Positions 19,318 through 28,079 of a stretch of 64,000 nucleotides of DNA are shown piece by piece. Location of the stretch: the NCBI GenBank assembly GCA_965233705.1, contig CBDDTF010000003.1, forward strand, positions 1,655,042 to 1,719,041, in the 5' to 3' direction. Each line of letters begins with the position of its first letter. Position 1 is the stretch's first letter. The stretch is from Algihabitans sp965233705. GTDB lineage: Bacteria; Pseudomonadota; Alphaproteobacteria; Kiloniellales; DSM-21159. Both the position numbers and the translations under genes were made by a program. The notes under the pieces are model-generated. The model had not been told where the DNA came from. It ran no database searches and saw nothing but the letters and a program-made list of their open reading frames with translations.

Positions 19318-20558
19318 GACGCCATCTCCCGCTGGATGGCGTCCAGTCGCCTGTCAGGCTCACCCCGCTTGCCCCAGGTAGCGACGTCGATCTGGCCAGT
19401 GACGGCAGCGGTGATCAGGGCGGCGCGGAACTCCTGGAGGCGCTCAATTGAGGCGGCAACCTTGTCGAATACGGGTTCTCTCGCAGCTTGTGCGGCTTGA
19501 AATCGCGTTAAAAGATCGAACTGAACCTGCCTATCAGGAACCCAAAGCCGGTAGTTTCCGAGAGTTTCGCGATTGATCTTGGGCATCGCGACACGCATGG
19601 ACTCAAGCGTCGCCCAATCGGTGAACTTCCGCGAAAGCAATTGCACTAGCAGGAACTCTGGCAAAAGGCGCTTGTCCGGCAGGATGGGGTACATGTCGGC
19701 GCTGCACATGCCGGATTGTGGTGCTATGCATGCCTTTGCCAGCGCAGGACGAATCTTGCTGTAGAGGACCGTGCCGGCGGGGTAGGCGTACTTGCCGCTG
19801 ATCGCTCCCTGTTCTTCGGCGGTCTCGACCTGCAATAGGCGTCCCGTAGCAGATTGAATGTGGTTGGGTGCAATCAATGGCTGATTGGTCCAGCGTGGAT
19901 CGGTGGGATCAACCTGACCCTCCGCGATGCGGCAGACCCACCGGAAGGGGATCATCTCCTCGAAGATCATTTCGGCCGGAGTGGTCGCCTCTTCGCGCAG
20001 GGCCGCAAGCCCCTCCGCCAGAACCTCCAGCAAACGTTGCTTTTTCTCGATCAGCCGATCGATGCGGGCGGTCTCGCGGTCGAGGAAATCCGCGATGGCT
20101 TTTTGGGTGGGAAGGTCCGGAAGCGGAATTCGCTCTGCGCGTAACCTGTCACGCGAAAGCTCTATGAAGGTCGTACCTTGGCCGGCAGCCTCTAGCTTTG
20201 GCTTAATGGCAGACAAAGCCCAATATGCAAAATCAGAGCGAGCCATTGGCCGAGGCACCAAACCACGACACCCTTGGTTGAAGCACATGGGCCGTGAAGC
20301 AACGGCGATATGACCAATCGGAGCACGGATCGAAAGAATGATGGACCCGGCTGGCACCATCTGAGTGCCACAGCTCGAATATCCCTCACGCGTTATACTG
20401 CGTTCGCCACAATCTATAGAGCGCGTCTTCAGTTTGCCCAGATCAGCAGGGCCGACCCATGGTATGTCTCCGTCCCAGTAGGCCGGTTCGGCGGAAGCAG
20501 GGGTTGCCCCGTTCCGAACATCGAAAGCTGCACCGATAGGGACTCCTTGAAAGGTCAC
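19314..20558 (-). CDS. hsdS: Type I restriction-modification specificity subunit
   Basis: 414 residues with two target-recognition halves, each ending in a helical spacer. The first conserved region contains 'LPDLPTQKAIADFLDRETARID' and the second 'WVPDRQVQFDLLTRF'. It defines the bipartite DNA target read by HsdM and HsdR. It overlaps hsdM upstream and the Mrr-like gene downstream by 4 bp each. Confidence 0.92.
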   Translation of the reverse strand: MTFQGVPIGAAFDVRNGATPASAEPAYWDGDIPWVGPADLGKLKTRSIDCGERSITREGYSSCGTQMVPAGSIILSIRAPIGHIAVASRPMCFNQGCRGLVPRPMARSDFAYWALSAIKPKLEAAGQGTTFIELSRDRLRAERIPLPDLPTQKAIADFLDRETARIDRLIEKKQRLLEVLAEGLAALREEATTPAEMIFEEMIPFRWVCRIAEGQVDPTDPRWTNQPLIAPNHIQSATGRLLQVETAEEQGAISGKYAYPAGTVLYSKIRPALAKACIAPQSGMCSADMYPILPDKRLLPEFLLVQLLSRKFTDWATLESMRVAMPKINRETLGNYRLWVPDRQVQFDLLTRFQAAQAAREPVFDKVAASIERLQEFRAALITAAVTGQIDVATWGKRGEPDRRLDAIQREMAS

Positions 20559-22582
20559 GCCGTCACCTCCTTCAGAAGCCCTGCAATCTCGGCCTCCAGA
20601 GCCTTCAGCTCGGCGTCTATCTGCTCCAGCGGGCGCGGCGGGACATAGCGGTAGAAGTAGCGGTTGAAGTTGATCTCGTAACCGACGCGTCCCACCTCGC
20701 CGTCGCGGGCATCGCGGTAGCTCTCGTCCACCCAGGCATCGGGTACGAAGGGTTTGACCTCGCGCGCAACGTAGTCCCGCCAGTCCTCCTTGAGCGGCAC
20801 CAGCTCGTGGTCGCGCAGGTCGGTGTCCGGCTCGGGGTTTCCATCCTTGTCGGTGCAGATGTCGGCCTCTTCGTCTCGCTCCGACAAGGCAGAAAGAATA
20901 GCTTTGCGGACAGGCGCCGCAATCTTGAGCCCAGCGCTCTTCAGCGCCTTGGTCAACGCCTTGTCGAAGGCGTCACGATTGGTGAACAGCGTGCTCGGCA
21001 AGCGAGAGAACAGCCCGTCAAGGATGTCGGCCTGCTCACCGGCGTCGAGCTTGCCGAACGCCTTCTCCGCCTTCAGGCGCTCGATGCGCTCCGCCGTGGC
21101 CTGGAAGTTCAGCCGCAAGGGCCGTTCGACGCGGATTTCCCGATAGCCGAAGTCAGTGGTGTCGAAGATCTTGGAGAACTCGCCGTACTCACCGTTACCG
21201 TTCAACATTTCGGCATAGATGCGGACGATTTCCTTGCGCGCTCCCTCGGGGATTTCCCGGCGCTTGGAGCCGAGCGACTTGCGCATGGATTTCCAGAACC
21301 GCTCGCCGCTGGCGTCAATGAGCTGCACCTTGCCGCGTCGCGCCTTCGGCTTGCGATTGGTCAGTAGCCATACATAGGTCTGAATGCCGGTGTTGTAGAA
21401 CAGGTCGGTGGGCAGGGCGACGATGGCCTCGACGAGGTCCTTCTCCAGCATCCAGCGGCGAATTTCGCTTTCGCCCGAGCTCGCGCCGCCGGTGAACAGC
21501 GGCGAGCCGTTCATGACGATGCCGATGCGCGAACCGGTTTCGTCGTCGCGCATCTTGGCGATCATATGCTGGAGGAACAGCAACTGCCCGTCGGAAATCC
21601 GCGGCAAGCCGGCGCCGAAGCGACCGTCGAAGCCCAGCGTCTCGGCCTCTTCCTTGATCGGGTCCTGGTACTTCTTCCAATCAACGCCATAGGGCGGATT
21701 GGAGAGCATGTAGTGGAAGGATTTGCCCTTGTGGGCGTCGTTCGTCAGCGTGTTGCCGAAGGCGATTTGCTCGGGGTCGTGGCCGGTGACGAGCATGTCG
21801 GATTTGCAGATGCCGAAGGACTCCCCGTTCAGCTCCTGCCCGAACAGCTCGACGCGGATGGAGGGGTTGAAGTCCTTCAGCGCTTCCTCGGTCAGCGCCA
21901 GCATGCCGCCGGTGCCGCAGGCCGGGTCATACACCTGGCGGATGATACCCTTGCCGGTCAGCTTGGTGTCGTCGTTGGCGATCAGCAGTTCGACGATGAG
22001 GCGGATGACCTCGCGCGGGGTGAAATGCTCACCGGCCGTCTCGTTGGAGATTTCCGAGAACCGGCGGATCAGGTCCTCGAACAGATAGCCCATCTCGATG
22101 TTGCTCACCCGGTCAGGGTGCAGGTCGATCTGGGTGAAGCGGTCGAACACCTGCCAGAGGATGCCGCCTTCGTTCAGGCGCTTGAGCTGGTCGGTGAACA
22201 GGAATTTGTCGAGAAAGATATCGCGGACGTTGCCGGAAAACTTGGTGATGTAGTCGATCAGGTTGGCATGGAGCTGGCCGGGGTCCTGCGCCTTCAGGCT
22301 TTTGAAGGTGAAGGCGCTGAGGTTGTAGACCTTGATGTTGCTGCCGGCCGCGCCGAACAGAATCATGTCGCGGGTTTCGTCGTCAACGCCGTCCGGCAGG
22401 CCCTTGGCGGCGTCGAGCACGTCCGCCTTCGATGCCTCAAGGATGCAATCGAGGCGTCGGAGCACGATGAAGGGAAGGATGACCTTGCCATATTCGGATT
22501 GCTTGAAGTCGCCGCGCAGGATTTCCGCGATCGACCAGACGAAGCCTCCGAGGCTTTGAACCTTGGCGTTTGCCCCTGACAC
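20555..22582 (-). CDS. hsdM: Type I restriction-modification methyltransferase subunit
   Basis: About 675 residues, N6-adenine methyltransferase. SAM motif 'DPACGTGGMLA' and catalytic 'SNPPYGVDW' are clear, preceded by the HsdM N-terminal helical domain ('ILRGDFKQSEYGKVILPFIV'). I chose the GTG at 22582, which shares one base with the stop of the upstream HTH gene and has aggggaa upstream. The frame is open further upstream, but only as a shadow of the HTH gene. Confidence 0.92.
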   Translation of the reverse strand: MSGANAKVQSLGGFVWSIAEILRGDFKQSEYGKVILPFIVLRRLDCILEASKADVLDAAKGLPDGVDDETRDMILFGAAGSNIKVYNLSAFTFKSLKAQDPGQLHANLIDYITKFSGNVRDIFLDKFLFTDQLKRLNEGGILWQVFDRFTQIDLHPDRVSNIEMGYLFEDLIRRFSEISNETAGEHFTPREVIRLIVELLIANDDTKLTGKGIIRQVYDPACGTGGMLALTEEALKDFNPSIRVELFGQELNGESFGICKSDMLVTGHDPEQIAFGNTLTNDAHKGKSFHYMLSNPPYGVDWKKYQDPIKEEAETLGFDGRFGAGLPRISDGQLLFLQHMIAKMRDDETGSRIGIVMNGSPLFTGGASSGESEIRRWMLEKDLVEAIVALPTDLFYNTGIQTYVWLLTNRKPKARRGKVQLIDASGERFWKSMRKSLGSKRREIPEGARKEIVRIYAEMLNGNGEYGEFSKIFDTTDFGYREIRVERPLRLNFQATAERIERLKAEKAFGKLDAGEQADILDGLFSRLPSTLFTNRDAFDKALTKALKSAGLKIAAPVRKAILSALSERDEEADICTDKDGNPEPDTDLRDHELVPLKEDWRDYVAREVKPFVPDAWVDESYRDARDGEVGRVGYEINFNRYFYRYVPPRPLEQIDAELKALEAEIAGLLKEVTA

Positions 22583-22776
22583 TATTCCCCTCCCCGTTTC
22601 TTCGCTTCCGCCGACTGCTGCTCGATCCACTTGTCGATCTCGCCGCGCCGGAACCGCCAGGCCCCGCCGACCTTGAAGCCGGGAATCTTTCGCTCGGCCG
22701 CGAGGCGATAAGCCGTCTTCTCGGTGAGCTTGAGATATCCAGCCACCTCCCGGATCGTCATGATGTCGGTGTCCAT
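22582..22776 (-). CDS. Small helix-turn-helix (excisionase-family) protein at head of hsd operon
   Basis: 64 residues: 'MTIREVAGYLKLTEKTAYRL' HTH followed by 'IPGFKVGGAWRFRRGEIDKWI', the standard MerR/excisionase-type fold. Its stop codon overlaps the GTG of hsdM by one base. Proteins like this at the head of type I R-M operons may act as controllers of operon expression, comparable to C proteins; this is inferred from position. Confidence 0.75.
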   Translation of the reverse strand: MDTDIMTIREVAGYLKLTEKTAYRLAAERKIPGFKVGGAWRFRRGEIDKWIEQQSAEAKKRGGE

Positions 22777-22859
22777 ACGGCTCCCCGCCGGAACATCCAG
22801 CCCGTATTGAGAAAATACGGGAAGAAATGGGAAATGCCAAGCGGAAGACCGCCATGGTC

Positions 22860-23432
22860 CTATTCCGCTTGCCCGCCCCGTCGTGCACACGGAAGGTGGC
22901 GGTACAGCGTTGAAACCGACACGCCTACGCGCTGAGCAACCTCAGCGACAGTGATCTCTGGATTGCGGAGAAGCTGTCGAGCGTCGCGAATACCCTCCTT
23001 CGACAATCCAGGCGGCCGGCCGCCCTTGCGGCCTCGGGCGCGAGCGGCTTCAAGCCCGGCCGTTGTCCTTTCGCGGATCATGGCGCGCTCGAACTCCGCC
23101 AGGGCGCTGAAAACATGGAACACGAGCATGCCGCCGGCGGTCTTCGTGTCGATCATCTCGGTCAGAGAGCGGAAGCCCATGCCCTTCGACTGGAGAAGCT
23201 GCACCGTGTCGATGAGCTGGCGCATCGACCGGGCCAGGCGGTCGAGTTTCCAGACGACAAGCGCGTCGCCAGGTCGCATGTAGTCCAGCGCCTTGAGAAG
23301 CTCAGGCCGGTCACGCTGCGCACCGGAAGCAGTCTCGGTGAAGATGCGTTCACATCCGGCCGCCTCAAGGGCGTCGGTTTGAAGCGTCAGATTTTGTTCG
23401 GCTGTCGAAACTCGGGCGTAACCAATATTCAC
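22860..23432 (-). CDS. Serine resolvase/invertase
   Basis: About 190 residues, small serine recombinase of the Tn3-resolvase/Hin class: catalytic Ser9 in 'GYARVSTAEQN', 'WKLDRLARS', 'FHVFSALAEFERAMI', and a C-terminal HTH ('EVAQRVGVSVSTLYRHL'). I chose a GTG at 23432 where family homology begins. It could resolve element multimers or be a relic of an inserted transposon; no terminal repeats were found around it. Confidence 0.88.
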   Translation of the reverse strand: MNIGYARVSTAEQNLTLQTDALEAAGCERIFTETASGAQRDRPELLKALDYMRPGDALVVWKLDRLARSMRQLIDTVQLLQSKGMGFRSLTEMIDTKTAGGMLVFHVFSALAEFERAMIRERTTAGLEAARARGRKGGRPPGLSKEGIRDARQLLRNPEITVAEVAQRVGVSVSTLYRHLPCARRGGQAE

Positions 23433-23545
23433 TCTCTCGAAAATCCATAAATTTAACACGGACAGTGTATCAGATTTCGACGCACAGTTTTGAGAAATAC
23501 AGAAGGGCGGAAACACGTTCCGCCCTTCTCAGAACAGCCGCCCTG

Positions 23546-23731
23546 TCAGTATCGGTCGTTTTTGCGAGGTGGTTTCACCGCATCCAATGCCGCCGCCGTC
23601 TCATCAAAACCGGCACGCCGTGCTTCATCCGCGAGATAGCGGATGCACCACGCAAGCCTGTCGGCTTCGGTGCGGGAAGGTTGCTCGCTGCCATACGGCG
23701 CAGACGCGGGCCATTCGGTATCGTGCATCAT
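23546..23731 (-). CDS. Small protein translationally coupled to luxI
   Basis: 61 residues with 'RLAWCIRYLADEARRAGFDETAAALDAV', a helical pattern. The tandem start codons ATGATG overlap the TGA stop of luxI (23728-23730), so it is co-translated with the synthase. Function unknown; a role in quorum-sensing modulation is inferred only from coupling. Confidence 0.6.
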   Translation of the reverse strand: MMHDTEWPASAPYGSEQPSRTEADRLAWCIRYLADEARRAGFDETAAALDAVKPPRKNDRY

Positions 23732-24348
23732 GCCGCAACCCTTTCCGTGCGAAGCTCATCAAGGTTGGCGATGACGGAACCCGTTGCGCCGGCGCGAGCG
23801 CGGACACGCGCGAGGTAGGCAGGCGATACCTCCAGCCACTCGGCCGCCGCCGTGTCGGTGCCGGTCTCCATCGTTCCGCCCAAGCGGACGGGGTTCCATC
23901 CGGCTCGGCGCATGATCGGCTCCATGCGGATGTCCGACACGGACACATAGGCACGCAAGCCAGCGTACTGGCCGAACTCCAACATGCCGGCCATGAGGAT
24001 GGCCGCGATGTTGCCCGGAGCCGTGGTTTGGTCGGCACAGAAGCGGGTGCTCTCCCAGATGTCATGCGTGCGCGGCATGTCGGCGTCTACCAGCTCGGGG
24101 AATACGTCGGCCAGGAGATACGGGCCTGTCGTCGGCAAGAGCCGGGTGCAGGCGTTCACGCGGCCGTCCGGCGCGTAGTGAACCAGATAGTGCGCCTCGG
24201 GCAGGTCGAACTGGTCGAGCTCCAGCCCGTTGACGACGGTGACATCCCAGCCAAGCCGCTCCCTGAAGACACTCCGGCGGAGCTGGTGCATGGACGCGAG
24301 CGCATCCCAATGCAGGTGCGCGTTCTCTTTCGATATGATGTGAAGCAA
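23728..24348 (-). CDS. traI: Acyl-homoserine-lactone synthase (LuxI/TraI family)
   Basis: About 206 residues. Conserved LuxI positions are visible: 'LRRSVFRERLGWDV' (Arg, Phe, Trp), 'ELDQFD', 'ARYLV'-like 'AHYLVHY', 'RLLPTTGPYLLADVFPEL', 'WESTRFCAD'. It makes an acyl-HSL signal from SAM and an acyl donor. I prefer a TTG start at 24348 with ggaggg upstream, which matches the usual LuxI N-terminus; an ATG at 24405 would add 19 residues and place the 18-bp dyad in its ribosome-binding region. The gene lies directly downstream of luxR on the same strand. Confidence 0.88.
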   Translation of the reverse strand: MLHIISKENAHLHWDALASMHQLRRSVFRERLGWDVTVVNGLELDQFDLPEAHYLVHYAPDGRVNACTRLLPTTGPYLLADVFPELVDADMPRTHDIWESTRFCADQTTAPGNIAAILMAGMLEFGQYAGLRAYVSVSDIRMEPIMRRAGWNPVRLGGTMETGTDTAAAEWLEVSPAYLARVRARAGATGSVIANLDELRTERVAA

Positions 24349-24405
24349 TGGCTTCCCTCCCAATTTGTTTGGGAGCATTGAGCCAGAGAACGAAGCGCCT
24401 GCCAT

Positions 24406-24423
24406 CCTGTCAACCTCCACAGG
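24406..24423. promoter_or_regulatory. Candidate lux/tra box upstream of luxI
   Basis: CCTGTCAACCTCCACAGG is an 18-bp dyad with 5-bp arms. Its reverse complement recurs with one mismatch at 26242-26259 in front of the coupling-protein gene. Both copies contain TTGACA in the direction of the downstream gene, so the box may overlap the -35 element. GGAGG inside it could instead serve as a Shine-Dalgarno sequence for an ATG at 24405. Confidence 0.6.
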
Positions 24424-24444
24424 TTACTGGCAAGTAAAGCGCAT

Positions 24445-25203
24445 TCAGGGCGCGATGATGCCTTCCATGATCGCCTTCATCACGGCGTGATAGACGTTCG
24501 CCACGCCCATCTTGGAGCGGACGTTCGCCAAGTGAAAATAGACCGTGCGCTCGGATATCCCGAGTATCTGAGCGGTCTGCCAGGCCGATTTCCCGGCGGC
24601 GGTCCAGAGCAGGCACTCGCGCTCGCGCGGCGTCAGGCTGACGGTGGTGCGCCCCATGCGGCCAAGCGCGAGCAACTCGCGAGCGTGATTGTGGAAGGCG
24701 AGCGACAACAGGTGCACGTCCTGCCCCACCGTGGACATGAGCCGGTCGAGCCCCTCGGCGCCATGATCGGAAACCATGGACGCCATCGCGAGCGCGCCGC
24801 GCGCGCCGTGGATCGGGATACCGACGCCCTCACCAACTCCGAACTCGGCCGCCTCCGCGAAAAGGCGTCGTTGTTCCGGTGAGGGATCGATGCCGAAGGA
24901 CATCTCGCTCCATGTGAAAGGGGCCACCTGGCTCGGTCCTTTCAGGATGACCGGATCGACGCGATGATAGTCGTTGTCGATGTAGTGGTTGTACCAGGCA
25001 TCGGAGAAAGTGGTGAGGATGAGCGGCTTCTCGTCCGGCAGCGCATCGGCGTGGATGACCTGATAGGCCCACTCTCGAAAGCCGAGATCCCAGAGCGCTT
25101 TCGAGAACGCAGCTTCGAGCGACGCCACGTCTTCAACGTGGCGTATCTGGTCAAGGAAAGCGATGACAGTCGGCCGGATGCGTGACCCCTCCTCGCATGG
25201 CAT
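24445..25203 (-). CDS. traR: LuxR/TraR-family quorum-sensing regulator
   Basis: 252 residues. The N-terminal autoinducer-binding domain contains 'WYNHYIDNDYHRVDPVI' (Trp/Tyr/Asp pattern). The C-terminal LuxR HTH is 'LTPRERECLLWTAAGKSAWQTAQILG'. It is expected to bind the LuxI product and activate transcription at the dyads at 24406 and 26242. The arrangement luxR-luxI beside par and tra genes resembles the quorum control of conjugation in Agrobacterium and Mesorhizobium elements. Confidence 0.88.
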   Translation of the reverse strand: MPCEEGSRIRPTVIAFLDQIRHVEDVASLEAAFSKALWDLGFREWAYQVIHADALPDEKPLILTTFSDAWYNHYIDNDYHRVDPVILKGPSQVAPFTWSEMSFGIDPSPEQRRLFAEAAEFGVGEGVGIPIHGARGALAMASMVSDHGAEGLDRLMSTVGQDVHLLSLAFHNHARELLALGRMGRTTVSLTPRERECLLWTAAGKSAWQTAQILGISERTVYFHLANVRSKMGVANVYHAVMKAIMEGIIAP

Positions 25204-25231
25204 TTGCAGAATACTTATGGGTAGCGCCGAA

Positions 25232-25290
25232 AATTCGTGAAATGACGAATTGTGTATGTCATCATTTATCGAAATCGTCCTTTCGATAAA
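25232..25290. promoter_or_regulatory. Two inverted repeats in the luxR-parA divergent region
   Basis: First dyad: aattcgt (25232-25238) and acgaatt (25245-25251). Second dyad: TTTATCGAAA (25265-25274) and TTTCGATAAA (25281-25290), 10-bp perfect arms with a 6-bp spacer, ending 23 bp before the parA start. They are candidate operators for ParA and/or its small partner, and may also affect luxR expression. Confidence 0.6.
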
Positions 25291-25313
25291 AACAACAACA
25301 AGAAAGATCGGAC

Positions 25314-25967
25314 ATGACTCTTTTCATTGGAACCATTTCTCAGAAAGGTGGCGTCGGCAAAAGCACGCTGGCCCGCCTCATCGCGCGTGAATATGCGCTT
25401 GCCGGCTGGAACGTGAAGATCGCGGACCTCGATATCCAGCAGGGCACCAGCTTCAATTGGCAGGCGCGTCGTCTTCAGCGCAGCGTCGAGCCGGTGGTCG
25501 CGGTCGAACGCTTCGGCACGGTCGGCCAGGCCGTGAAGGCGGCGGCCGGCTACGATCTTATGATCCTCGATGGCCCACCGCACGCGACGATGGGCACGCT
25601 CCAGATTGCCGAAGCCAGCACGCTTGTCGTGCTGCCGAGCGGTCTCGCGCTCGATGACCTGGAGCCGACCGTCCTGCTCGCGCATGAACTGATCAGAAAG
25701 GGCGTCCCCGCCGACAGGATCGCCATCGCCTTCTGCCGCGTCGGCGATAGCGAGGGCGAGCTTGCCGAGGCCAGCGCCTATGTGCACCAGGCTGGATACC
25801 GGCACCTGACAAATGTGCTGCCGGAGAAAACGGCCTTCCGCCGCGCCAGCGACGACGGCCGCGCGCCGACCGAAACGCGCTTCCCATCTCTGAACGAACG
25901 GGCGGAAGCCATAGCGCAAGAGATTGCCGATCTGGTTCAGGACCGCAGTAACAAGGAGGCCGCATAA
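25314..25967 (+). CDS. parA: ParA/MinD-family partition ATPase
   Basis: 217 residues with deviant Walker A 'KGGVGKSTLA' near the N-terminus, 'ADLDIQQGTS' (A') and 'LMILDGPPHA' (Walker B). Its short length without an N-terminal HTH fits a type Ib ParA. It is followed by a small DNA-binding partner gene in the same operon. Partition functions in an integrated element suggest stable maintenance of an excised, replicating form. Confidence 0.88.
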   Translation: MTLFIGTISQKGGVGKSTLARLIAREYALAGWNVKIADLDIQQGTSFNWQARRLQRSVEPVVAVERFGTVGQAVKAAAGYDLMILDGPPHATMGTLQIAEASTLVVLPSGLALDDLEPTVLLAHELIRKGVPADRIAIAFCRVGDSEGELAEASAYVHQAGYRHLTNVLPEKTAFRRASDDGRAPTETRFPSLNERAEAIAQEIADLVQDRSNKEAA

Positions 25968-25968
25968 G

Positions 25969-26196
25969 ATGACTAAGATCATGCCTCCCCACCGAACCGG
26001 CAAAGGGCTTCCGCCCGCACCGGCACAGGTCGTCCATAACCTCGACCGCGCCGAGGCCGGCACATTGAAGCCGCTCAATTTCAAGGTCAGCCCCGAGTTT
26101 CACCGCGAGTTCAAAGCCTACGCGGCCGTTCACGGCGTCTCGATGCTGGACATATTGAAAGAGGGGTTCGCGCTCGTGAAACAGCGGCGCGGATAA
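25969..26196 (+). CDS. Small DNA-binding partner of ParA (ribbon-helix-helix-like)
   Basis: 75 residues. The basic N-terminus is followed by 'KPLNFKVSPEFHREFKAYAAVHGVSMLDILKEGF', which reads as a ribbon-helix-helix. It starts directly after the parA stop codon. In type Ib partition loci such a protein binds the centromere and autoregulates; the dyads upstream of parA are natural candidate sites. Confidence 0.65.
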   Translation: MTKIMPPHRTGKGLPPAPAQVVHNLDRAEAGTLKPLNFKVSPEFHREFKAYAAVHGVSMLDILKEGFALVKQRRG

Positions 26197-26241
26197 AGAA
26201 ATAACGAAATCGCTATATAGGTATTTATTTCACAAAAACAA

Positions 26242-26259
26242 GCTGTGGAGGTTGACAGG
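26242..26259 (+). promoter_or_regulatory. Second lux/tra box-like dyad, upstream of coupling protein
   Basis: GCTGTGGAGGTTGACAGG differs at one of 18 positions from the reverse complement of the luxI dyad. It contains TTGACA (26252-26257); tccata lies 17 bp further on as a weak -10. It sits about 210 bp before the VirD4-like gene, in an otherwise gene-free 270-bp region (26197-26468). Confidence 0.6.
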
Positions 26260-26468
26260 TTACGCTGTGAATACTCCATACCAATAACATTATCAGGAAG
26301 GCGTTGCCGACCCCTCATTTGGCAAAGTCGTCAATAGGGAATGCGACGAACGGGATCGGCAACACTTCCATTATTGTCTCATTCGAAACGAATTACCACA
26401 CGTCAGCCAATGTAATTTTCCGCCGCCCCATAAACCCTTGGCAAAGTTAACTACCAAGGGAATGCACC

Positions 26469-28064
26469 ATGGGGCATCTACGTCTTCTGTGGCGCCTCGT
26501 CAGGCTTGTCCTCGTCGAGCTGCCTATCTGCCTGCTTATCGCAGCGCTCATCTGGTCCATCATCGACAATCTCACTTATGGCACTGATCGGCTGCTCGTC
26601 CTCGGCACGGCCGGGGTGGTGGCCTTCGCGGCGATCCTCTTCTTCGCCAGCCGCCTCTTCCGCCGACCGAGCGATGCGCACGGCACGGCCGCCTTTGCGA
26701 CGCCGGCCGACATCGGCCGCGCTGGCCTGCGGTCACGCGGCGTCATCCTCGGCAAGAAGGGCGGACGTTTCGTCCGCTTCGACCGGCCGGGCCACCTGCT
26801 CACCTTCGCGCCAACCCGCTCGGGCAAAGGCGTCGGTGTCGTCATCCCCAACCTGCTCGACCATCCGGGCTCGGTGGTGGTGACGGACATCAAGGGCGAG
26901 AACTACCGCATCACAGCGCGGCACCGCGGCACGCTTGGGCCGGTGCATGCGTTCGCGCCTTTCGATCCGGACATCGAAAGCGCCTGCTACAACCCGGTCG
27001 AGTTCATCCGTACTGGCACCGTCAACGATGTGGACGATGCGCGGCTGATTGCAGAAATGATCGTGGCTCCCGATGGTCACGAGCCGAACCACTGGGAGCG
27101 CGAGGCACGGGTGCTTGTCACCGGGCTGCTGCTCCATATCGCCCATGACCTGCCGCCCGGCCGCCGGAACCTGCGCGAGCTTCGAGTTCTGCTGATGCGC
27201 TCGCGCGAAGGCTTCGACGGCGTGCTCGCCGGCATGGCCGATGCCAAACACCCCATCGTGCAGCGTATCGCACAAGGGTTCTCGCAGAAGGAGGACAAGG
27301 AGCGCTCGGCCGTCATATCGACGGCGCAGACGCGGACGGAGGTGTTCGACAGCCCGCAGCTCGGGGCGATCACCAGCCGCTCCACCTTCCGGCTGGAAGA
27401 CCTGAAGAACGGCGTCATGTCGGTCTTCCTGATCATCCCGCCCGAGTACGTCTCCGTCTACCAGCCCTTCCTGCGTCTGATGGTCGGTCTCACCACGGCC
27501 GCGATGACGCGGAACAAGCGGATACCCCGGCATCCGGTGCTGTTCCTGCTCGATGAGCTGCCCGCCCTCGGGCCGATGCGGCCGATCGAGGACGGCATCG
27601 GCTACCTGGCCGGATACGGAGCGCACCTGTGGCTGTTCGTCCAAGACCTCGACCAGCTCCAGAAGACCTATCGGAAGTGGCGCTCGATGATCGCCAACTG
27701 CGCGGTGCGGCAAGCCTTCAACGTCCAGGACGATGAGACGGCGCTGTTGCTCTCGCTGATGCTCGGCCAACGCACCGTGAAGGTCTCCAGCGGCGGCAAG
27801 AGCGGGCGTTTCCCGTTCCTGGGGTTGGCGTCCAACTACAGCGAGCACCACAGCGAGATTGGACGGCCACTGCTGGCGCCGTCCGAAATCATGCTGCTGC
27901 CGGAGAGCTGCCAGCTCCTGTTCGTGCAGGGCTGCCGCCCGATCCTGGCGCAGAAGCTCCGCTACTTCGAGGAGCGGGCATTCAAGGGGCGCTGGACGCC
28001 CTGGCGGATGGAAGCGGCGGAGGACGACCCCGGTGCGCTCATATCCGCCGACATGATGAAATAA
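26469..28064 (+). CDS. traG: VirD4/TraG-family type IV coupling protein 1
   Basis: 531 residues. Two N-terminal transmembrane segments (about 10-65) are followed by Walker A 'APTRSGKGVGVV', 'DIKGENYRITARHRG' and Walker B 'LFLLDELPALG'. It hands the relaxase-DNA complex to a type IV secretion channel. The island encodes no channel, so transfer would need a helper. The lux-type dyad upstream suggests quorum-sensing control. Confidence 0.92.
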   Translation: MGHLRLLWRLVRLVLVELPICLLIAALIWSIIDNLTYGTDRLLVLGTAGVVAFAAILFFASRLFRRPSDAHGTAAFATPADIGRAGLRSRGVILGKKGGRFVRFDRPGHLLTFAPTRSGKGVGVVIPNLLDHPGSVVVTDIKGENYRITARHRGTLGPVHAFAPFDPDIESACYNPVEFIRTGTVNDVDDARLIAEMIVAPDGHEPNHWEREARVLVTGLLLHIAHDLPPGRRNLRELRVLLMRSREGFDGVLAGMADAKHPIVQRIAQGFSQKEDKERSAVISTAQTRTEVFDSPQLGAITSRSTFRLEDLKNGVMSVFLIIPPEYVSVYQPFLRLMVGLTTAAMTRNKRIPRHPVLFLLDELPALGPMRPIEDGIGYLAGYGAHLWLFVQDLDQLQKTYRKWRSMIANCAVRQAFNVQDDETALLLSLMLGQRTVKVSSGGKSGRFPFLGLASNYSEHHSEIGRPLLAPSEIMLLPESCQLLFVQGCRPILAQKLRYFEERAFKGRWTPWRMEAAEDDPGALISADMMK

Positions 28065-28079
28065 CGAAAGGATGAAAGG

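Noticed and set aside
24406..24423. Reading the luxI dyad purely as a Shine-Dalgarno sequence
   Set aside because: GGAGG could serve an ATG at 24405, but the dyad symmetry and the near-identical copy at 26242, which precedes no start codon, favour a regulatory site. Not fully excluded.
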